Positions 58,901-64,000 of a stretch of 64,000 nt of DNA are shown in pieces (positions within the stretch are counted from its first letter, which is position 1; the number at the start of each line of letters is the position of its first letter). A model generated the notes under the pieces. That model was given only the letters and a program-made list of their open reading frames with translations. It had not been told where the DNA came from and made no database searches. The stretch is from positions 6,671,119 through 6,735,118 of the forward strand of contig BSYO01000030.1 of assembly GCA_033239525.1 (NCBI GenBank), in the 5' to 3' direction. This DNA comes from Nepenthes gracilis. Taxonomy: Eukaryota; Streptophyta; Magnoliopsida; Caryophyllales; Nepenthaceae. The position numbers and the translations under genes are program-made.

Positions 58901-61900
58901 CTGATTACAGATTCTAGGAAATCATAGTTCAACAAAACATAAAGCACCTTAACAAGGATTCTCATAAATAGTAAAATTAGATTGATATCCAAGAATCTAA
59001 CCAATTTACACCAAACGACGCCTTAATGAAACATCGAAAATATCAGTGGATATTTTAAATACTGGCCAATCGTCCGACATTAGGAGGCCCCCAATACAAT
59101 ATTATCCAACAGCCGAACATTATCGGGATATGTTGTCATATTAGCCACATATCCCAATATATCAACTAGTATGTGTGATATGTGTTATACTTTTTTCTAA
59201 TCTACATGTTTTGTGGCCTTTTGGGCACTTTTTAATGAATTAGAAGCTTCAATATCCCAATTTGTATTGTAGTATTCCAAAATTGGGATTTTCTTAACTT
59301 CTTATATACACATCCAATTGTGATGCCCTCCCTAGAAAAACAGAGAAAAACATTGTTCCATCCCACTCAAAAAACATGCAACATGCTTCCTCTAAGTAGT
59401 AGAAGGCTACATCATAAATTGACAATATGCTTTAGAATCCATATAATACTAATAGGTCCAGGAGATCTCACCTCTCTTCATTCACCCTTACATAATTTAA
59501 GACCAATGAAAGTGTTCCCTTTTTCTTGAGATTTTCCATTTTGCCACTTAATCGTCTTCTTTGTGTTCTACATTAATGAACATCAAATATGATCCCTTCT
59601 CCACTTGGTCCAACCAACTTCATTCCCACTTCGGGTAGAAAACTTTGCAACCATTGTCAATAAAAAGAATTATCAACATCATGTTGCCTGTTAGACCAAG
59701 GAGATATTTGGCAATGGATAAATCAACAAGAATTTCATGATTCCAACCCTTTTAGGCATTGGTAGCATGGATAAAATATTGATATCGATATGAGTTGTAG
59801 TCATATTAGTATCAACCTAATTTGATGATATGTATTAATATAAGATATATTGGACACAAAAACTCTATGAATCATAACCTGTGAGTAATATCAACCAATA
59901 TCAGGTATATTTCCGATATCTTATTCCATGATTGGCAGTATTCTCCAAAAGAAATACCATTAAAACATCTGCAGCTGCAGCATGTACTTCAGCACAAATC
60001 AATGTCACTCAAGATAGTAATGGAAGAAAATTTGTGTCTATACCAAGGAGAACCCAATAAGGGGCCAATATAGGCAATTGGCCCACTTACCCCTAAAAAA
60101 TTTAAGGGGCATAACTTTTTCCACAACATTTTACGGAGATTTAGGAAAATAATGATGTGTTGGTTGAAAAACTTCATGTCCATTAGCTCATGAGTTCAAA
60201 AAGTTTCAATACCTCTTTGTCCTACCCTTTTTATAATTGACCTCTTTGTCCTACCCTTTTTATAATTGAATTTGAGCAACAAACAATGAGTCAGAGGCTC
60301 ACAATCCAAAACACTAGTTTTCTCTTCTTTTCTTGTTGAACATGAACATTAATACTTGTAGGAGTACTCCAATGCAAATTTTGAAGATCCCAAATGGTGA
60401 AATTGCTTTCTTTGACTGAATGTAATTGTCAATACCAGTAACAACTCCCTAATATCAATTTCAATGTTTCCAAAAGGGAAACATACTGTCTTTTGATTGC
60501 ACTGGACTCATCATACATAGAATATCATATGGGTCACATGCATTTAATTTTTCAAATCAATAGATTACCTAGACCCAATCAACTTATATCAATATTTTTT
60601 TTTACTAAATATTTGTAAGTTCTATGTTGTAGATTACTTTTAGCATTCCATGTTTGTCCTGCTTGTTGAAAAATTCCAGGTTACTACTAGTGTACATATT
60701 AATTAAGTGGAGGCAGCAAAGAGAGAGGAGAAATTCAGGACAGGGGAAAAAGTGAGGGAAGCATTGAAAAGATGGAAGAACAGAAGAGAAAGGGGAAAAC
60801 CAAGAGAAATGTCATTCAAGTATTCCCAATGTATATCTTCCCTGTATCATTACATAGAAGATAGACAACCTTTCATAGATGCCAACCTTGAATTATCCTA
60901 GGAAATTGAATCCTTATACAAAGAAGAAACATAAAACTACTAGAAACATACTAAAACTCTCCTAAATAATAACCCTAGACAAATATTTCATACAATATTA
61001 GAAAATGTACAGAAATACCTAAAAGCAAGGACACCATATCAATTTCCTAAGAAAAGACCAAGTATGATCACCCTCAAGTTCTAATTTTAAAGCAAGGAAA
61101 AATGAAGAAAAATAGGCTAAGAGGTAGAAATGCATTCCTCTTCAGCTCCATTGGTCCTTGTGGTATGTTGTGATCAGGCATGACATCCCTTTTTAATTAC
61201 CATTACAGTCTTGGATTTCTATACCCTACAATAACTTGTTGACTATCTGTTACTAAAGTTGCATTTGTCTATCTAAAACACATATGCTTTATGTGAAAAC
61301 TTGAAATGAAAAATGTTTGATGCTAGTTTTTCTTCTGTGGAGGTGAGAAGTGAGAGTATTATATTCCTATACTAGATGTCATGCCAATGTTGATTAGGAA
61401 TAAGGACTCTAGAAAGTGATTATGCTAGATTTGTTTATTATTTTTCCTCTTGCAGTTTATAGCTTCATATGCCTTTGTAAAGGAAGATATAAACTCAAAT
61501 TTACTCAACCTATCTTAGTCCATTGGCGCATGGTTCCAAATAAAACCACAAGTTTTTCACCTCAAAAAACTATAGTAAAATAAATTGTTAATCAATCAAA
61601 CCTCAAAAAGGGGAAAAAAATAAAGTCCCAAGGCAAAAGGAATGAAGCAGGACAATCAGAATATACCTCCACATTAACCTTGTCAAAAAGATATAATTTC
61701 AGTTCATAGAGGTGATTTGCAGCTCCTGCACTGGCAGAAAAAGCGAATGTTCCCTCTGGATCCAGATTAACCTTTGCATTCTTTGCATCTGGCAACTGCA
61801 CTGTAAGATATACTTTGTCTACCCTCTGGGACCACTTCACTTCAGGATGGAGGCTACAACAACCAAACATTTCAAGTAATACAATGCACATATGCTAATC

Positions 61901-63144
61901 CCGGCAAAAAAAAAGGTTTTGGGTAAGAAATCTTGTCCAGTTAATCTTACAACATTCAGAAGCACCAAAAGAAACATAGAGGACATCCATAGTAGATCCA
62001 GTTAATCTTGTCTAGTTGGACACCGAATTAATGCAAAAAAATAAATGATTTGATTTCTCTAATTTAGAGAGAGCCCCACAGATGACTAGGATCTTCAAGA
62101 TTTGTAGAGAGCACTACCTTTTGGAGAGAGAACAATTTCTCTGAGAGTTTCATATTTTTATTTGATGATTGATTATAAAAACTTTCCAAAATCTCTCATC
62201 ACAACCTTCAAGGAGATATTAAGGCCTTGGTTTAGGCTAATCAAGTTGGTGAAGGAAGATCCCAGAAGTTTGAAAGGAATTCAGATATGTCGATCGGAAG
62301 GCTGATCTGAATAGTGGGTTAGGGATCACATTTTAGGAAGAGTTAGCAGGAAGAATAGTGTATATTTATCTACCATATCGTAAGTTGATTTTATAGTGAA
62401 TTTATTTTTATTGGCTTGAGCTTGAAAAGCACAAAGGGCTTTCTCTCAAACCTTGAATTTTCTTTTGTCGACAAGATCGCATGTCATCTATATTTTTTGC
62501 GAGCTTTTCATTATCTTGTTAGGGTTATAGTCACCCGTACTCTGTACATCCAGCTGTATGGTGAGTGGATCTAAATCACAATTTCTTCCCATAGCAATAA
62601 ACCTTATTATCAGTTCCAAGGCTTTTGGGGAAGAAGGCATGAGTGGTTCACTTCTTTCCCCAATAGTTCGCAAGATCCAACACATCGTTGCACGAGCAGA
62701 GGAAAGACAACGAAACTTTCATTTTGGCATGATTTTTTTTCTAGGCTTTCTTCGGAAAATGAAAACGACAGCTCTAACTAAATATCTTTTTTAGGACAGT
62801 AGTCCAACTAAATCCAACGTCTAGAAAACACCTCTTTATGCTGGGTTACTTTAGAAGGAAAGACTCTATAACATCCTTCTTTGTTGAAAAAAGTTACTCG
62901 AACTGATATGGAAATTTGTAATCATTCACTGAAAATTGAAATTTTCTTTATGTTTTAAGCGAACCCCTCATCCAAAAAAAAAAAAAATGCAAAGCTAGAG
63001 CATATTTACAACAAAAGTAGCCTTATTAGAATCTAATGTATTCTGCAGATTAGGAACCAAATTATCGACAAACCCTAAATCCAGTGCATTACATCACAAG
63101 AAAATAGATTGAGTGTAATAAGAATACAGTAGACAGTACCTCAT
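43940..63144 (-). CDS. p23 co-chaperone (CS domain, HSP90 partner)
   Basis: Orthologue of plant p23/SBA1, which binds the N-terminal domain of HSP90, stabilises its ATP-bound form and acts in the cytosol and nucleus. Minus-strand exons: 63144-63140 (only ATGAG), 61853-61667, 45148-44995, 44893-44856, 44771-44714, 44058-43940; all junctions are GT-AG and the frame is kept, giving 186 aa. The CS domain spans residues 3 to about 105: [44 protein letters not shown], ending in the p23 signature [12 protein letters not shown] (103-114). The tail is [20 protein letters not shown], then an acidic EDSDDG/DDDEV stretch typical of p23. Introns: 1286, 16,518, 101, 84 and 655 bp. Whether it matches Arabidopsis p23-1 or p23-2 is unclear; the tail has only a weak GGM pattern. 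Confidence 0.95.
45500..46560 (+). pseudogene. Copia C gag region
   Basis: Reads [17 protein letters not shown] then [18 protein letters not shown] before the first stop, the opening of a Copia gag. A 78-bp unit ([20 protein letters not shown]..., 26 codons) is tandemly duplicated in frame at 45694-45771 and 45772-45849. A degenerate zinc-knuckle segment occurs near 46465-46500. Confidence 0.72.
45694..45849 (+). repeat. 78-bp in-frame duplication in Copia C gag
   Basis: gaaaaggatgtcaaacctca begins at 45694 and again at 45772. The copies look identical by eye, so the duplication is recent relative to the decay of the element. Confidence 0.92.
49743..50306. repeat. Degenerate duplication of ~125 bp
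   Basis: A segment around 50020-50130 (cttgcctgcatatactaata, gataaaatcactcactttt) recurs at 50145-50275 (cttgcatgcgtatgtacact, gataaaatcactcacttttg). No coding signal. The rest of the interval is unassigned. Confidence 0.7.
50307..52006. mobile_element. Non-autonomous element with ~390-bp terminal inverted repeats
   Basis: The left arm 50307 to about 50700 and the reverse complement of the right arm 52006 to about 51612 share long blocks: GGGGGTTTCC/GGGGGTCTCC, gatccctcatccaacagaag/gatccctcatccaatggaag, aaattttagtgtta/aaactttagtataa, cattccaaatttcaaattgc/cattccaaattttaaattgc, and ctttgaatctagcattcttc/ctttgaatctagcatttttc. Ends read GGTA...TACC. Long arms fit a Mutator-like (MULE) or foldback element. 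The ~900-bp interior encodes no transposase; a 136-codon frame at 50916-51326 matches nothing I recognise. No flanking duplication found. Confidence 0.75.
52007..52859. other. Unassigned intron sequence
   Basis: Contains an 18-bp tandem duplication (cagataatcctcaac near 52094 and 52112). No coding domain seen. Confidence 0.4.
53530..53800 (+). pseudogene. L1-like LINE zf-RVT fragment
   Basis: Reads [18 protein letters not shown], then [19 protein letters not shown], the pattern W....G.FSVKSAY.......WK.K.P....F.W that precedes the C-terminal zinc-binding region in plant L1 elements. It is inside the RTE interval but belongs to a different LINE type. Short and broken. Confidence 0.5.
55576..58286 (+). 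mobile_element. Probable solo LTR inside the RTE LINE (2.7 kb)
   Basis: Opens TGTCATGGCCCAAATT and closes AATGTCACA. LINE reverse-transcriptase sequence ends at 55575 and resumes just after 58286, marking an insertion. Flanking pentamers GCACG and ACACA (58287-58291) differ only by G-to-A changes, a decayed target duplication. No internal coding domain. Same layout as 7405-9956 (AT-rich body, 'tatgccccc' block at about 56136, pyrimidine-rich tract near 58040-58110), so probably related. Confidence 0.62.
58441..61666. other. Remaining p23 intron 2, no gene seen
   Basis: No domain recognised. Stretches rich in GATATC/ATATC-type motifs occur at 59035-59185 and 59765-59925, an AT-rich low-complexity family I cannot name. 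A 69-codon frame near 59320 and an exon-less lysine-rich frame at 60707-60901 are probably chance. Confidence 0.4.
60212..60269. repeat. 29-bp exact tandem duplication
   Basis: Two adjacent copies of a 29-bp unit opening cctctttgtcctaccctttt, 60212-60240 and 60241-60269, identical by eye. Confidence 0.93.
61854..63139 (-). other. p23 intron 1
   Basis: Separates the 5-nt coding exon (ATGAG) from exon 2. 62040-62810 is GC-richer with a compositionally distinct body (gagagagcccc..., gtcgacaagatcgcatgtca) and may be an LTR fragment, but no ends or domains could be paired. Nothing else seen. Confidence 0.5.
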
Positions 63145-63300
63145 TGTGAATGGTGAAATGAGAGAGAAAAAAGAAGACCCAGAAAAAGCGGAGGAAAATC
63201 TAGCTTCGAGTTGCCGAAACAGCAGGAGCGTCACCCCGAGGATTTGCTGGTTAAATATGGGCCAACGTGAATTAATACTAAATTACGGACATATTATTAT
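63145..63300 (-). promoter_or_regulatory. p23 5' UTR and core promoter
   Basis: On the minus strand a CT-rich leader (ttttttctctctcatttcac) precedes the ATG. Further upstream, GGCCCAT at 63263-63257 matches the site II/TCP-type element of plant housekeeping promoters, and an AT-rich TATA-like stretch lies near 63290. Positions are inferred from spacing only. Confidence 0.35.
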
Positions 63301-63784
63301 ATTTACATGATAGGAATTAATAAATTTAAATTTACAAAATATTACGGCGCCTTGGAAAGATATTTGCGTCCTGTTTGATTGAAAAAATTAGATCATAAAA
63401 TTTAAAATTGAAATTAAAATTTTTAATTTAATTTAATTTTATTATTTAGTTTCAGATGAAATTTAAATTTAAATTTCATGAAATAAAAAATAACATAGAA
63501 AAATATTTTAATTGTTTTACGTAGAATAAAAAATTGATAAAATTAAATAATGTGAGATTTATTTGATAAAATAATTTTAATTGTTTGGAATGATTAGAAA
63601 TTGATTTATCATAATTTTATTTTTCTAAAAATTATATAAAAATATTATTCAAAAACATAAAAACTAAAATTTTGATATAAATATAGTCTAAAATATATTA
63701 AAGTAATATATATTTGATAGAAAAATCCCTTATTGAATGAATACGCTTTTGATCGGTGACCGCAGAAATGAGTGTGAATGCTTT
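63301..63784. other. AT-rich intergenic DNA
   Basis: No gene or RNA recognised. Rich in aaattaaaattt repeats; possibly includes an old MITE. Separates p23 from the reading frame further right. Confidence 0.5.
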
Positions 63785-63970
63785 CTATGATATCCTCTTT
63801 CTGGCTACCAAAGGTGCTAATTGGTCAAAAGAACTTATTCTTAGTTCTAATTCCCTGAATTCTGTAAGCTCGCTTGGTCTACCTGCTTTGTTCTGATTTC
63901 TGAGTATTCTTTCATATTCAGCATTCGCCAGTGTCACAAAAAGCAAAAGCATATCAATTCGTTGAAACAA
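63785..63970 (-). CDS. Unidentified C-terminal reading frame (partial)
   Basis: A minus-strand open frame ending at TAG 63785, with at least 61 residues: a hydrophobic start (DMLLLFVTLANAEYE), then a charged, helical stretch (NKAGRPSELTEFRELELRIS) ending SFDQLAPLVARKRIS. An acceptor-like ag precedes codon -1, so it may be the last exon of a minus-strand gene continuing beyond the window. I do not recognise the family. A competing plus-strand frame (MSVNAFYDILFLATKG, 43 codons) is weaker in composition. Confidence 0.4.
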   Translation of the reverse strand: MFQRIDMLLLFVTLANAEYERILRNQNKAGRPSELTEFRELELRISSFDQLAPLVARKRIS

Positions 63971-64000
63971 CTAGTCTTGGTAAGGTTTACTATTGAATCA

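Larger units (their letters stand above)
45149..61666 (-). other. Giant intron 2 of p23 (16.5 kb)
   Basis: Donor GGAG|gtatat at 61666 and acceptor tttcag at 45149; joining them gives ...[15 protein letters not shown], as expected for the CS domain. It holds a Copia remnant, a long-TIR element, an RTE LINE and a probable solo LTR, all listed separately. 58441-61666 shows no coding domain. TE coding strands here are plus, antisense to p23. Confidence 0.93.

Overview
This is nuclear DNA from a flowering plant, most likely a eudicot. The genes have GT-AG introns, intergenic DNA is AT-rich, and LTR retrotransposons of recognisable plant lineages (Ty3/Gypsy Tat, Ty1/Copia) are abundant. Nothing bacterial, organellar or viral is present. 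There are four cellular loci: the 3' end of an SR-type splicing factor (+, 1-1294); a complete NLA/BAH1 gene, an SPX-RING E3 ubiquitin ligase (+, coding 6571-39932, 325 aa, six exons); a complete p23 co-chaperone gene (-, coding 63144-43940, 186 aa, six exons), convergent with NLA; and the last part of an unidentified reading frame on the minus strand at the right edge (63970-63785).

Most of the window is intron. NLA intron 1 is 29.3 kb (6746-36078) and p23 intron 2 is 16.5 kb (45149-61666). Both are filled with transposable elements in layers. NLA intron 1 holds, left to right: a probable solo LTR (7405-9956); a decayed Tat-type Gypsy remnant (about 10100-13234); a decayed Copia remnant (about 13300-15640); a second decayed Copia whose gag is split by a well-preserved 8.85-kb Tat-type Gypsy (17821-26671, target duplication AAGAT); a GC-richer patch that may be a further LTR (27560-29480); and a young 5.13-kb Copia (30258-35390, target duplication TAGTT). 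p23 intron 2 holds a decayed Copia (about 45290-49742), a non-autonomous element with terminal inverted repeats of about 390 bp (50307-52006), and an RTE-type LINE (52860 to about 58440) broken by an L1-like fragment and by a probable solo LTR (55576-58286).

Every element whose coding strand can be read is antisense to its host gene: minus inside NLA (+), plus inside p23 (-). The exon sequences of NLA and p23 are clean and every junction keeps frame, so both genes look functional despite their introns.

Intergenic stretches contain local tandem duplications: three copies of a 360-580 bp unit at 1660-3166 and three almost identical 173-bp units at 42990-43508. I found no previously undescribed gene system. 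The points most worth checking are the size and antisense content of NLA intron 1, a short uORF that stops 2 nt before the NLA start codon, clusters of W-box (TTGAC) cores brought in by the elements, and a telo-box-bearing tandem array in the Gypsy 3' region.
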